From: Anaerocolumna cellulosilytica
GTDB taxonomy: Bacteria > Bacillota > Clostridia > Lachnospirales > Lachnospiraceae
NCBI RefSeq assembly: GCF_014218335.1
Contig: NZ_AP023367.1
Span: forward strand, 2,729,501 to 2,793,500
Direction of reading: 5' to 3'
Length of the DNA: 64,000 nt
Shown: positions 44,476-54,096 of the stretch, in pieces
Numbering within the stretch: the stretch's first letter is position 1
Layout of the letters: each line of letters opens with the position of its first letter
Translations under genes and position numbers: made by a program
Notes under the pieces: generated by a model
The model's input: only the letters and a program-made list of their open reading frames with translations
What the model was told of the DNA's origin: nothing
The model's database searches: none

Positions 44476-44519
44476 TACCTGCGTATTTCAAAGTTTGCAG
44501 GTATCTATCTGAAAGGGAG
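44476..44519 (+). promoter_or_regulatory. Hairpin plus Shine-Dalgarno leader
   Basis: TACCTGC (44476-44482) pairs with GCAGGTA (44496-44502), followed by GAAAGGGAG and the next gene. A CCTGC/GCAGG hairpin also precedes the gene at 32933. Confidence 0.45.
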
Positions 44520-45434
44520 TTGAGAGCAAGATTGAATTTTAGAATTGCTGTTGTTATATTAAATTATATGAATTATGAAGATACTTTGGAATGCATACAG
44601 AGTGTATTATCACAAACCTATCGTAATTACGACATTATTGTTGTGGAAAATGGCTCGCCAAACAATTCTTATCAGGCATTATTACAACACCTGAAAAGAA
44701 ATCAAAAGATTACCTTATTAAAAAGCAATAAAAACCTGGGGTATGCAAAAGGAAACAATCTTGGTATCCGCTATGCAAAAGAACGGTTAAATGCTGACTA
44801 TGTGTTTGTATGCAACAGTGATATAACCTTTCAGCCAGATTTGTTTGAAACTATACTAAAGACCAATTATAAAGGGATTGGAGTTATATCTCCAACAGTC
44901 TATTATCCCTACGGTACGAAGCAGCCTGTCTCCCTACAAACCAGTTCTATCTATAAAACGATTTTAAGTACAGTAACGGGTATCTTTGCCGCTTGGCTTA
45001 TGTGTCTTCCCCTCATAAATAAACTGGTACACCTTTTTCACAAAGATTCTCAAATAGAAGCCGCATATCCTTTTAATAATGAAGAATTCACTTACAACAT
45101 TCAGGGCTGCTCTTATTTTTTAACCCCCGCTTATTTTAGATACTATCAACAGTTATATCCAAAAACATTTTTATACTGGGAAGAGATTAATCTGGCAGTT
45201 TACTTATCAAAGACCGGCTTAAAGGCTATTATAGTAGAGACCTCCCCTGTAATTCATAAGGATAAAAAATCCTTTATCCGGCTTGTTTCCCCACACAATG
45301 CAGACATAAAAAAATTAAAGTATAGTACTGACAGTCTCTTTCATTCTCTTCCCATGTTTTTTTCAAACTATCCTTCAATCGTAAGAAGATATGATACCTC
45401 TAGACTTAAATCAAACCAGAAAGGATTAAAATAA
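44520..45434 (+). CDS. Glycosyltransferase family 2
   Basis: A GT-A transferase of about 300 residues: FRIAVVILNYMNYEDTLECIQSV, DIIVVENGSPNNS, NKNLGYAKGNNLGIRYA and YVFVCNSDITFQP, as in rhamnosyl-type enzymes (WbbL/RfbF group). FLYWEEINLAVYLSKTGLKA gives the C-terminal catalytic region. Start is unsure: TTG at 44520 touches the GGGAG site, while TTG at 44532 is 12 bases after it and gives MNFRIAVVIL. Its stop overlaps the start of capG. Confidence 0.88.
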   Translation: MRARLNFRIAVVILNYMNYEDTLECIQSVLSQTYRNYDIIVVENGSPNNSYQALLQHLKRNQKITLLKSNKNLGYAKGNNLGIRYAKERLNADYVFVCNSDITFQPDLFETILKTNYKGIGVISPTVYYPYGTKQPVSLQTSSIYKTILSTVTGIFAAWLMCLPLINKLVHLFHKDSQIEAAYPFNNEEFTYNIQGCSYFLTPAYFRYYQQLYPKTFLYWEEINLAVYLSKTGLKAIIVETSPVIHKDKKSFIRLVSPHNADIKKLKYSTDSLFHSLPMFFSNYPSIVRRYDTSRLKSNQKGLK

Positions 45435-46561
45435 TGAATCAATTAAAATTGATGACAATTCTTGGCACCCGCCCCGAGATTATCAGGCTATCCGAGGTTA
45501 TAAAAAAGTGTGATTTATATTTTAATCATATCCTGGTACATACCGGGCAGAACTGGGATTATTCCTTGAATCAAATCTTCTTTGAGGACTTAAACTTGCG
45601 ACAGCCAGATATTTATCTGGAAGCTGTAGGAGATGACTTAGGAGAGACAATCGGGAATATTATTGCCAAATCCTACCAGACCATGCTTTTGCATAAGCCG
45701 GATGCACTATTGATTCTTGGAGATACCAATTCGGCTTTATCAGCCATCGCTGCAAAAAGACTTAAGATTCCTATTTTTCACATGGAGGCCGGAAACCGTT
45801 GTTTTGATGAAAATCTTCCGGAGGAAACAAACCGGAAGATAGTAGACCACATTGCTGATGTAAATTTGTGTTACAGCGAACATGCAAGGAGATACCTGCT
45901 GGCTGAAGGCAGACCCAAAGAAAGAACCTATGTAACTGGCTCACCCATGGCAGAAGTTCTTACGGCACATTATGAGAAGATTAATAAAAGTCCTGTCTTA
46001 GAAACCCTAGCGCTTAAAAAGAAAAATTATATTTTACTGTCTGCTCACCGGGAAGAAAATATTGATATTGTTGATAATTTTATGGCACTTATGGAATCTG
46101 TGAATACTCTGGCACAAGTCTATGATATGCCTGTGATTTATTCAACGCATCCGCGTTCTGCTAAAATAATAGAAGAACGGAAATTTCACTTTCATTATAA
46201 TGTAAGATCTATTAAACCCTTTAATTTTACGGATTACAACCATCTGCAAAAGCATGCCTACTGTGTGGTTTCAGATAGTGGAACACTACCTGAGGAAGCC
46301 TCCTACTTTAAATCTTTTCCGGCTGTGTGTATCCGGACTTCCACCGAGAGGCCTGAGGCGCTCGATACAGGTAATTTCATTCTAGGCTCTATAACACCTA
46401 AACAAGTGCTTCAGGCTGTGGATGTTGCTGTTAGGTTGCAGCAGCAGATGGACATTGGCAGTGATGTGCCTGACTATATTGAGGAGAACGTCAGCACCAA
46501 GATAGTCAAGCTGATTCAAAGTTATACAGGGATTATTAACCACATAGTATGGCGAAAATAA
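45434..46561 (+). CDS. capG: CapG, non-hydrolysing UDP-sugar 2-epimerase
   Basis: A 375-residue GT-B-fold 2-epimerase. TILGTRPEIIRLSEVI, VHTGQNWDYSLNQIFFEDL, LGDTNSALSAIAAKRLKIPIFHMEAGNRCFDENLPEE-type motifs (seen in parts), SAHREENID and SDSGTLPEEA are diagnostic of WecB/CapG. With CapE and CapF in the same cluster, its best role is the last step to UDP-N-acetyl-L-fucosamine; UDP-ManNAc formation is the alternative. The TAATG overlap with the GT2 gene shows co-translation. It ends the polysaccharide cluster. Confidence 0.92.
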   Translation: MNQLKLMTILGTRPEIIRLSEVIKKCDLYFNHILVHTGQNWDYSLNQIFFEDLNLRQPDIYLEAVGDDLGETIGNIIAKSYQTMLLHKPDALLILGDTNSALSAIAAKRLKIPIFHMEAGNRCFDENLPEETNRKIVDHIADVNLCYSEHARRYLLAEGRPKERTYVTGSPMAEVLTAHYEKINKSPVLETLALKKKNYILLSAHREENIDIVDNFMALMESVNTLAQVYDMPVIYSTHPRSAKIIEERKFHFHYNVRSIKPFNFTDYNHLQKHAYCVVSDSGTLPEEASYFKSFPAVCIRTSTERPEALDTGNFILGSITPKQVLQAVDVAVRLQQQMDIGSDVPDYIEENVSTKIVKLIQSYTGIINHIVWRK

Positions 46562-46588
46562 AAGTTTTTCAAATCTTTTATTTTCTTT
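46557..46588 (+). terminator. Terminator closing the polysaccharide cluster
   Basis: AATAAAAG (46557-46564) pairs with CTTTTATT (46575-46582), followed by TTCTTTT. The stop codon of capG overlaps the left arm. Confidence 0.75.
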
Positions 46589-46757
46589 TGTCTGCTGCAT
46601 ATAGATAATTTCGAACTATATTTATATTTAGCAAACTAATTTTATGTAAGTGATTGACATTTTTTACCATCTGTGTTATTTATAAATTACAGCATTGGAC
46701 ATATCATTTTACATAATACAATTCATGGGGCTTTACACAATCCGTACATTCACAACG

Positions 46758-46824
46758 GCTGTATAATTTTTTTAAGCTGTAAAATTTACGGAAGACTAGT
46801 AAAAATTACTAAAAGCTGTAAATT
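46758..46824 (+). promoter_or_regulatory. Three GCTGTAWAWT repeats before the xyloglucanase gene
   Basis: GCTGTATAAT (46758), GCTGTAAAAT (46776) and GCTGTAAATT (46815) lie in the 354-base gap before the xyloglucanase gene. They could be binding sites of a regulator, or one may be part of the promoter. The rest of the gap is AT-rich with no gene. Confidence 0.4.
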
Positions 46825-46915
46825 ACAAATGGAAAGTTGGTGATATTTTAGTTAAAGTGTAACCTATTATCTTAATGGACAATATGAAGAGTAAAATACG
46901 AGAAGGAGGTTTTTT

Positions 46916-49900
46916 ATGGGAAATAAGGGGCTTAAAAAAGTACTCAGTATAGTCTTGGCGGTCTCTTGTATTGCTTTTAATCCGCAAATAAACACGCAGC
47001 AGGTGAAAGCAACAGAAACAGGAGCTGTACCCAGTCAGGAGTATAATTGGAAAAATGTTCAGATTTACGCTGGAGGTTATGTAGATAATATTGTATTCAA
47101 TCCGGGTGAACAGGATTTAATTTATGCCAGAACTGACATGGGAGGTGCTTACAGATGGAATCCTGCTGACAGTTCCTGGATACCTTTAACCGATTGGATC
47201 GGTGCTGATAACTGGAATAACTTAGGCTGCGAAAGCCTGGCAGTGGATTCGATTGAAACAAACCGGGTCTATATCGCCGCAGGAACCTACACGAATGAAT
47301 GGACATCCGCTAACGGTTACATTATGCGTTCTGAGGATAAAGGAGACACCTGGCAGTTAGCGGAGTTACCCTTTAAATTAGGTGCAAACATGCTGGGACG
47401 TTCTATGGGGGAACGCCTTGTTATTGATCCTAATAGTAATAATGTATTATATCTAGGTGCCAGAAGCGGCAACGGATTATGGAAAAGTACAGATTATGGT
47501 GCAACCTGGAATAAAGTAACCACCATGACCCATGTAGGAAACTACGCTCCAAGTGAGGATGACCCCAGTTCGTATGACAGTACATTGACTGGTGTAGTTT
47601 GGGTTACTCCTGATCCCTCCTCCAGTGCTCCCGGCACTCCCTGTAAAACTATTTACATTGGTGTTGCTAATAAAAAAGGACAGGCGACTGTATACCAGAC
47701 ACTGGATGGCGGTTTAACCTGGGAAGCTGTTCCGGGACAACCAAAAAACATTGTGGTTCCAGATTCAACCAATCCATCCAAAACAACAGGTCTGTTTCCC
47801 CACCATGGAGTGTTGGCCTCTAATGGTGTATTATACATACCTTATAGTGACGGAGTGGGTCCTTATGACGGACATAAAGGAGAGGTCTTTAAATATAACA
47901 CAAAAACTGGTGTATGGACGGATATAACTCCAATACCTACCTCCAGCGGTGATAATTATTTTGGATTTGGCGGTCTTGCCGTGGATCCTGTAAATCCCGA
48001 CGTGTTAATTGTATCCACTCTTAATTCTTGGTGGCCGGACGCAAATTTCTTCCGAAGTACAGATGGAGGCGCAACCTGGATTCGCTTCTGGGATTGGAAT
48101 GGTTACCCTGAGAGGACAATTCGTTATACACAGGACATCACTGATTCACCCTGGTTAACTTTTGGTAATAACCCACAACCACCGGAACCCGCATTAAAGC
48201 TGGGCTGGATGATTGGAAATATTTCAATTGACCCATTTAATTCCGATAGAATGATGTATGGAACCGGTGCTACTGTATACGGAACCAATAATTTAACTGA
48301 CCTTGAAAATGGTGGTAAGGTGCACTTATCTGTTTATGCGAAAGGAATTGAGCAAACAGCAGTACAATCTTTAATAAGTCCTACCACGGGATCTGCCCAT
48401 TTAGTCAGCGGAATGTATGATCTCGGTGGTTTTGTCCACAAAGATTTGGATTCCGTTCCGGACATGATGCTGCGGACACCCTTTTTAGGAAATACCTCTA
48501 TTGACTACGCAGAACTAAGCCCAACCCGCTATGTTCGTGTAGGTAATACCGATAAAGGTTCCGGTTCAAGAATTGGTTTATCTTATGATGTAGGCTCCAA
48601 CTGGTTTCCCTTGAATAATCCCTGGCAGTCAAACAGCGAAGATACAACCGGCGGCGGCACTGTTGCCATGTCAGCCGATGGTACTAGTATTGTATGGGCT
48701 CCAAACGGACAATCTGTTTATTATTCCACCAATACCGGTTCTTCCTGGTCATTAAGCGCCGGAGTACCTGCCGGTGCCAAGGTTGCCTCAGACAGAGTAA
48801 ATCCAAGTAAATTCTATGCCTTTCACAATGGAAGCTTTTATGTAAGTACCAATAAAGGTGCCACCTTTACAGCAACTGTTACAAACCTTCCATATTCCGG
48901 ACACATAAAAGCAATGCCAGGTATCGAAGGAGATGTTTGGATAGCCGGTGAAACCTATAATGGTATCAGCGGAATCTTCCATACCACTGATTCCGGGCAA
49001 AGCTTTACTAAGTCTACAGATGTAGAAGAAGGTTATGTGATTGGTTTTGGTAAAGCTGCACCGGGAGAAACCTATATGTCCTTATATGCATCTGCTAAAA
49101 TATATGGTGTGAAAGGCATTTTCCGTTCTGACGATGCCGGACAGACCTGGGTACGTATTAATGATGATGCCCATCAATATGGTGTAACCAATAGCTGTAT
49201 TACAGGTGACCCAAGGATTTATGGCCGCGTTTACCTTGGTACAAATGGCAGAGGTATCTTATATGCTGATATCGCAGGAGAGATACCTGCTAATAATGCA
49301 TCTATTAGCCCAACAACTGCAACCTTTGACAAAAAGACTGCAAGTCAGGCTGATATTACGGTTACATTAGCTTTAAACGGTAATACCTTAAATTATATTA
49401 AGAATGGAAGTACTGCATTAGTAAACGAATCAGATTATACTGTTTCCGGTAATACAGTAACCATTAAAAAATCTTATCTTGCTGGTCTAAGTGTTGGTTT
49501 GACTGCCTTGACCTTTGATTTTAGCCAAGGTCTTGATAGAACCTTAAGTCTGACTATTGTTGATACAACGGCTGCAAATAACGCAGATATCACTCCGGTA
49601 CAGGCAAATTTTGATAAAAATACAGAAAAACAACAGGATATTAGCATTGCATTAACTTTGAATGGTAACACCCTGACAGCAATTAAAAATGAAACCACTG
49701 TTCTAAAAATGGATGAAGATTACTCCTTAACAGGAACTACAGTTGTAGTAAGGAAAGAATATCTAGAGAAGTTAAACAATGGAACAGTTAACCTGACTTT
49801 CGTGTTCAGTGCCGGTGCCAGCAAGGATTTATCTATTCAAATCACTGATACTACACCCGTAGAAATTGGTGATATTCAAGTTCAGTTCATTGGAACAAAT

Positions 49901-50317
49901 GCTGCCAGTACTCAAGGTATTGGAGCTAAGTTTCGGATAATTAATACCGGCAATACACCCATATCCTTATCCGATGTTAAGCTCCGTTATTACTATACCG
50001 TAGATACTGCTGCCAGTCAGAATTTTTACTGTGACTGGACCAATGTTGGTATGGCTAATATAACCGGTACCTTTGAGGCGCTGAATCCAGCAAAGGCTAC
50101 CGCTGACTATTATCTAGAGATTGGGTTCACCTCCGGTGCAGGAACTCTAGAAGGCGGCCAAAGTGTTGATGTGCATACTCGTTTTGCAAAATCTGACTGG
50201 TCTGCCTATACCCAAACCAATGATTATTCTTATAAAGCAACCGGTTCTTCTTTTGAAGACTGGAACAAAGTTACTGCATATATAAATGGTGTTTTAAGTT
50301 ACGGAATAGAACCGTAA
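46916..50317 (+). CDS. Secreted xyloglucanase GH74-X2-X2-CBM3
   Basis: An 1133-residue extracellular endo-xyloglucanase. A signal peptide (about residues 1-33: KKVLSIVLAVSCIAF ... QQVKATE) precedes a double seven-bladed GH74 propeller (about 40-790). Catalytic Asp candidates are Asp74 in ARTDMGGAYRW and Asp502 in GMYDLGGFVH, matching the base and acid positions of the family. BNR-type repeats (STDYGATWNKV, STDGGATWIRF, TTDSGQSFTK) recur. Two X2/Ig-like modules follow (about 792-885 and 887-980, each starting near NADITP / NASISP), then a CBM3 cellulose-binding module (about 983-1133). ATG after GAAGGAGGTTTTTT. It cuts the xyloglucan backbone of plant walls; products could be handled by the cytoplasmic enzymes encoded next. 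Confidence 0.95.
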   Translation: MGNKGLKKVLSIVLAVSCIAFNPQINTQQVKATETGAVPSQEYNWKNVQIYAGGYVDNIVFNPGEQDLIYARTDMGGAYRWNPADSSWIPLTDWIGADNWNNLGCESLAVDSIETNRVYIAAGTYTNEWTSANGYIMRSEDKGDTWQLAELPFKLGANMLGRSMGERLVIDPNSNNVLYLGARSGNGLWKSTDYGATWNKVTTMTHVGNYAPSEDDPSSYDSTLTGVVWVTPDPSSSAPGTPCKTIYIGVANKKGQATVYQTLDGGLTWEAVPGQPKNIVVPDSTNPSKTTGLFPHHGVLASNGVLYIPYSDGVGPYDGHKGEVFKYNTKTGVWTDITPIPTSSGDNYFGFGGLAVDPVNPDVLIVSTLNSWWPDANFFRSTDGGATWIRFWDWNGYPERTIRYTQDITDSPWLTFGNNPQPPEPALKLGWMIGNISIDPFNSDRMMYGTGATVYGTNNLTDLENGGKVHLSVYAKGIEQTAVQSLISPTTGSAHLVSGMYDLGGFVHKDLDSVPDMMLRTPFLGNTSIDYAELSPTRYVRVGNTDKGSGSRIGLSYDVGSNWFPLNNPWQSNSEDTTGGGTVAMSADGTSIVWAPNGQSVYYSTNTGSSWSLSAGVPAGAKVASDRVNPSKFYAFHNGSFYVSTNKGATFTATVTNLPYSGHIKAMPGIEGDVWIAGETYNGISGIFHTTDSGQSFTKSTDVEEGYVIGFGKAAPGETYMSLYASAKIYGVKGIFRSDDAGQTWVRINDDAHQYGVTNSCITGDPRIYGRVYLGTNGRGILYADIAGEIPANNASISPTTATFDKKTASQADITVTLALNGNTLNYIKNGSTALVNESDYTVSGNTVTIKKSYLAGLSVGLTALTFDFSQGLDRTLSLTIVDTTAANNADITPVQANFDKNTEKQQDISIALTLNGNTLTAIKNETTVLKMDEDYSLTGTTVVVRKEYLEKLNNGTVNLTFVFSAGASKDLSIQITDTTPVEIGDIQVQFIGTNAASTQGIGAKFRIINTGNTPISLSDVKLRYYYTVDTAASQNFYCDWTNVGMANITGTFEALNPAKATADYYLEIGFTSGAGTLEGGQSVDVHTRFAKSDWSAYTQTNDYSYKATGSSFEDWNKVTAYINGVLSYGIEP

Positions 50318-50385
50318 GATAATTCATGTGAATTTTTACTTACAACTGGGAGAGAAGCTATCAAACCCTTAACTTATAATAAATA

Positions 50386-50488
50386 AACTGCTGTATAATC
50401 ATGGAATACATGGAACAATCTCTACCGCATCAACAATGCTGGGTAGATACTTCCTTAAAAATTCTGTGAGTTACAGCAGTTCTTTCTT
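50386..50488 (+). terminator. Long-range hairpin after the xyloglucanase gene
   Basis: AACTGCTGTA (50386-50395) pairs with TACAGCAGTT (50472-50481), enclosing a second helix (TCTACC / GGTAGA) and followed by CTTTCTTT. Probably a branched terminator. The remaining gap to 50836 is AT-rich and shows no gene. Confidence 0.55.
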
Positions 50489-50836
50489 TATAGTAAAACA
50501 TGTACGTCAAACGATTCCAACCTATCCTGAAGAACTGAATCTCCTAAAAATGATATATGAATAGACAAACTCTTTATAACCAAATTAATATGAGACAATT
50601 TTTATAGGAAAGGGATTCCAAATTTGGGTATTCATGTGATACAATTATTATACGGTTCCTATATTAGCCATTAAAGTATATTCATACTGCTTATTTTTCA
50701 AATAACATTCTATATTTCAAGGAGCAAAAACCATTTTTGTGTGAATAGATGGCAAAAAGGATTACTAGAGAGTTTACATAAGAGAATTAATAACGTAGAT
50801 TTATTAGCTAATGAAACAGGAGGGTATGAAATAAAA

Positions 50837-52966
50837 ATGAAATACGATGTGAAAATAATAAATAAAAAAGTAGAAGACTTATTATCGTGTATGAGCCTGC
50901 CAGAAAAAGTAGGTCAAATGATTCAGATTCCATATTCATTAGTCACACGAGAAGAAGCACTTGCATGGGTGGACAAAGGTGCCGGTTCCTTCTTACACGT
51001 TCTTGGCGATAACGCAAGAGAACTTCAGTCTGCTGCTCTAAAAACAAAGCACGGAATCCCCCTTCTATTTGGTATAGATGCAATTCATGGACACGGACTC
51101 AATGAGAATGCCACTATTTTTCCTACCCAGCTTGCCGCTGCTTGTAGTTGGAACCGGGAACTTATACAAGAAATGGGTCAGGTAACCGCCAGAGAAGTAG
51201 CAACTGACGGTCTGCACTGGACATTCTCACCTGTTCTTTGCCTTGGTCGTGATATACGTTGGGGACGTATTAATGAAACCTTTGGTGAAGACCCTTATCT
51301 TGCCGGAGAATTAGGTGCTGCTATCATTAAGGGCTATCAGGGTGAAAGTCTTGACAGCGATGAAAGTATACTAGCCTGTGCAAAACACTATATAGGTTAT
51401 GGGGAAGCAGTCGGCGGCCGTGATTCTTGTGATACTGAAATCACCTACCGAAAAATGCGTGAAGTATTCCTTCCTCCCTTCGAAAAGGCTGTAAAGGCAG
51501 GCTGTGCCACAATTATGAGTGCTTATGGCTCCATAGACGGTACACCTCTTACTGTTAATGAAAAAGCACTACGTCATATATTAAGGGAAGACCTTGGATT
51601 TGACGGCTTTGTAGTAACAGACTGGAATAACGTTAACAGCCTGATTCACATACAACATGTGGCCGCTGATATCGGAGAAGCCTCACAGATGGCTGCTAAG
51701 GCCGGCAATGATATGATTATGAATAGTCCTGCTTTCTATGAAGCTACCATAAAACTTGTAGAAGATGGTCTGCTTGATGAAAAAGTAATTGACGAGGCGG
51801 TGGGAAATATTTTAAGAACAAAGTTTCGCATGGGTTTGTTTGAACATCCCGAGAAGAAAGGAATACCCGGTTGCTTTGGCTGTCAGGAACACCTTAACAC
51901 CAGCGAAAAGCTTTCACAGGAGAGCATTGTACTACTTAAAAATACGGGAATTCTGCCGCTTGCAAATACTATGAAGCGCATTGCGGTTATAGGTCCCAAT
52001 GCAGATGATATCCGTGCACAGTATGGAGACTGGACATATTTTTCGCACCCGGAACCTAATCCGGAGCATCCGCCTGTCAGACCATATGTCACTGTTCTTG
52101 AAGGAATACAGCAGCTTGCTGATGAGAATGAACTATCAGTAGAATATCATGAAGGCTGTAGTATCAGGGAAAGCGAGAAGGAGGATATTGCAGGTGCTGT
52201 ACAAATTGCAAATCACTGTGATGTGATTGTACTAGTAATAGGCGATATTGTGGAGCAGGCAGGAGAGTACAGAGATAGAGCCGACTTGACTTTGACAGGT
52301 AAACAAATGGAGTTGTTTAGGCAGCTTCGCAGTTTGAAAAAACCTCTTATTACAGTTTTTGTAGCTTCAAAACCTCTATGTATTAATACTATAGCAGAAG
52401 AAACGGATGCCCTGATTGTTGGTTTTAATGGCGGCATGTTTGGTGGTCTCGCCGTTGCTGAAACCATTTTCGGCAAATTAAATCCAAGCGGTAAGCTTCC
52501 AATATCCTTTCCACGCCACAGCGGACAGCTTCCGGTATATTATAACAATCTGCCGGGATGGCATGGCGGCAGGTACTTGGATTTACCTGATACTCCACTA
52601 TTTGCTTTTGGTGAAGGCCTATCCTATACAAGCTTTAAATACTCCAATCTAAAAGTAGATGAGACCAACTTAACCCTTCAGGTAGATGTAAGTAATACCG
52701 GAAAACAGGATGGTTATGAAATCGTACAGGTATATTTTATAGATTGTGTAAGTTCTGTATTAACCCCTGTGAAGCAGCTGATAGGATTTGAAAAAATATA
52801 TATAAAAGCAAATGAAACAAAAAATGTAAGCTTTACCTTCTCAAAGGAAGACTTCTCACTGGTAAATTCTGATGAGAAACGTGTCACGGAGCCAGGCGAA
52901 TTTATATTAATGGTTGGCTCCAGTTCGAGGGATATAGATTTGTTACAAAGTACAATTACTTTATAA
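50837..52966 (+). CDS. GH3 beta-glucosidase-type glycoside hydrolase
   Basis: A 709-residue three-domain GH3 enzyme without a signal peptide, so cytoplasmic. The N-terminal TIM barrel shows LPEKVGQMIQIPYS, FGIDAIHGHGLN, RDIRWGRINETFGEDPYL, KHYIGYGEAVGGRDSCD and the nucleophile Asp262 in GFVVTDWNNVN. The alpha/beta sandwich (LLKNTGILPL, VIGPNADDIRAQYGDW) and a C-terminal fibronectin-III-like domain (VDVSNTGKQDGYEIVQVYF) follow. It releases glucose or xylose from imported oligosaccharides. I chose the ATG after AGGAGGGTATG; an in-frame GTG at 50741 would add 32 atypical residues. Confidence 0.93.
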   Translation: MKYDVKIINKKVEDLLSCMSLPEKVGQMIQIPYSLVTREEALAWVDKGAGSFLHVLGDNARELQSAALKTKHGIPLLFGIDAIHGHGLNENATIFPTQLAAACSWNRELIQEMGQVTAREVATDGLHWTFSPVLCLGRDIRWGRINETFGEDPYLAGELGAAIIKGYQGESLDSDESILACAKHYIGYGEAVGGRDSCDTEITYRKMREVFLPPFEKAVKAGCATIMSAYGSIDGTPLTVNEKALRHILREDLGFDGFVVTDWNNVNSLIHIQHVAADIGEASQMAAKAGNDMIMNSPAFYEATIKLVEDGLLDEKVIDEAVGNILRTKFRMGLFEHPEKKGIPGCFGCQEHLNTSEKLSQESIVLLKNTGILPLANTMKRIAVIGPNADDIRAQYGDWTYFSHPEPNPEHPPVRPYVTVLEGIQQLADENELSVEYHEGCSIRESEKEDIAGAVQIANHCDVIVLVIGDIVEQAGEYRDRADLTLTGKQMELFRQLRSLKKPLITVFVASKPLCINTIAEETDALIVGFNGGMFGGLAVAETIFGKLNPSGKLPISFPRHSGQLPVYYNNLPGWHGGRYLDLPDTPLFAFGEGLSYTSFKYSNLKVDETNLTLQVDVSNTGKQDGYEIVQVYFIDCVSSVLTPVKQLIGFEKIYIKANETKNVSFTFSKEDFSLVNSDEKRVTEPGEFILMVGSSSRDIDLLQSTITL

Positions 52967-52980
52967 GCGTTGAAAAAACA

Positions 52981-53225
52981 ATGGCAAAGTACCCTGATGG
53001 TCTTTGTTGTCATTATTTTGAAGAGTTTTTTGGAACGACCAAAAGCATGGTTATTTCACCTACTGATGGCACTATTAAGCTCTGTTGGGGCGGAAGAATG
53101 GAAAAGTTAAGAAAACATTTGAATTTCCGTTTGCAATTACTTACACTCTAGGTGAGCCTAAACTATATATGATGAATACAGTACTTTTACATCAAGATAA
53201 AATTCATGAAAGGACAAGGAAATGA
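52981..53225 (+). pseudogene. Remnant resembling a peptidase-C45/choloylglycine-hydrolase-type protein
   Basis: The first frame gives KYPDGLCCHYFEEFFGTTKS, then MVISPTDGTIKLCWGGR; after a frameshift the next frame gives KTFEFPFAITYTLGEPKLYM and runs into the start of the next gene. TTKSxVISPTDGTI and CWGGR remind me of acyl-CoA:6-APA acyltransferase-like (C45) proteins. The N-terminal catalytic part is absent. Confidence 0.45.
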
Positions 53226-53974
53226 TTATTAAAGAAACAGAAAACAAAGAACTTCCAACAATAATTCTGTTACACGGTGGTGGACTATCTTGGTGGTCAT
53301 TAAAACCTATTATTGAACAGCTAAAAATGAATTTTCATGTTGTAACACCAATTATTGAAGGACACGGAGAAGCCGGAAAGGACACTTTTGTAAGTATAGA
53401 AAATTATGCACATAAGTTGATAGAATTTATTGATAAACAGTATAATGGGAAAATTTTTGCAATTGGAGGATTATCCATAGGTGCACAAATTGTAACGGAA
53501 ATAATATCGTTTAGAAATGACATTACGGAGTATGCAATCATCGAAAGTGCACTGATTTATCCAATTAAAGGTATGACTTTTATAACTGTTCCTACTTATA
53601 AGCTGTTTTATGGATTAATTAAAAAGAGATGGTTTTCAAAATTACAAGCAAAAACATTATGTGTCCCTAAAAATATGTTTGAGCAGTATTATGATGAGAG
53701 CCTAAAAATAACCAAAGAATCACTTATAAACATAACATTAAGCAATGGGAATTATTGCTTAAACGACTCTATTTGTCATACAAAAGCAAAGGTTTTGGTC
53801 ATTGTAGGCGAGAAAGAACTTCGTATCATGAAAAAATCAAGTTTAAGATTACATGAGCTAATAGCTGATAGTGAATTGTACATTGCTCCCCACATGGGAC
53901 ATGGGGGAATTAGTCTGTTATATCCAGAAAAGTATGTCGCTTTAATAACAAATTTCTTTAAAAAGAAAAAATAG
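53222..53974 (+). CDS. Alpha/beta hydrolase
   Basis: A 250-residue alpha/beta-hydrolase-fold protein. LPTIILLHGGGLSWWSLKPI gives the oxyanion HG motif, the nucleophile Ser is in AIGGLSIGAQIV, the acidic residue probably in VLVIVGEKELRIM, and the His in APHMGHGGISL. No signal peptide. The substrate is unknown. AGGACAAGGAA precedes the ATG. It lies after a decayed gene and converges with the AraC gene. Confidence 0.87.
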   Translation: MIIKETENKELPTIILLHGGGLSWWSLKPIIEQLKMNFHVVTPIIEGHGEAGKDTFVSIENYAHKLIEFIDKQYNGKIFAIGGLSIGAQIVTEIISFRNDITEYAIIESALIYPIKGMTFITVPTYKLFYGLIKKRWFSKLQAKTLCVPKNMFEQYYDESLKITKESLINITLSNGNYCLNDSICHTKAKVLVIVGEKELRIMKKSSLRLHELIADSELYIAPHMGHGGISLLYPEKYVALITNFFKKKK

Positions 53975-54096
53975 CACAATGAGGACTATATCACTGATTT
54001 GTCTTGGTATTTATTACAACACAAAACACCCATTAAACTATAATTAGATTTGTCGTTTCCATGACTATTCCTCAGTTAAAAGTATTATTTTAGGAA

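Noticed and set aside
22190-46561. Known LoaP or ops antitermination signals as the explanation for the cluster leaders
   Set aside because: No antiterminator gene is in the window and the hairpins stand before individual genes rather than once in a long operon leader.
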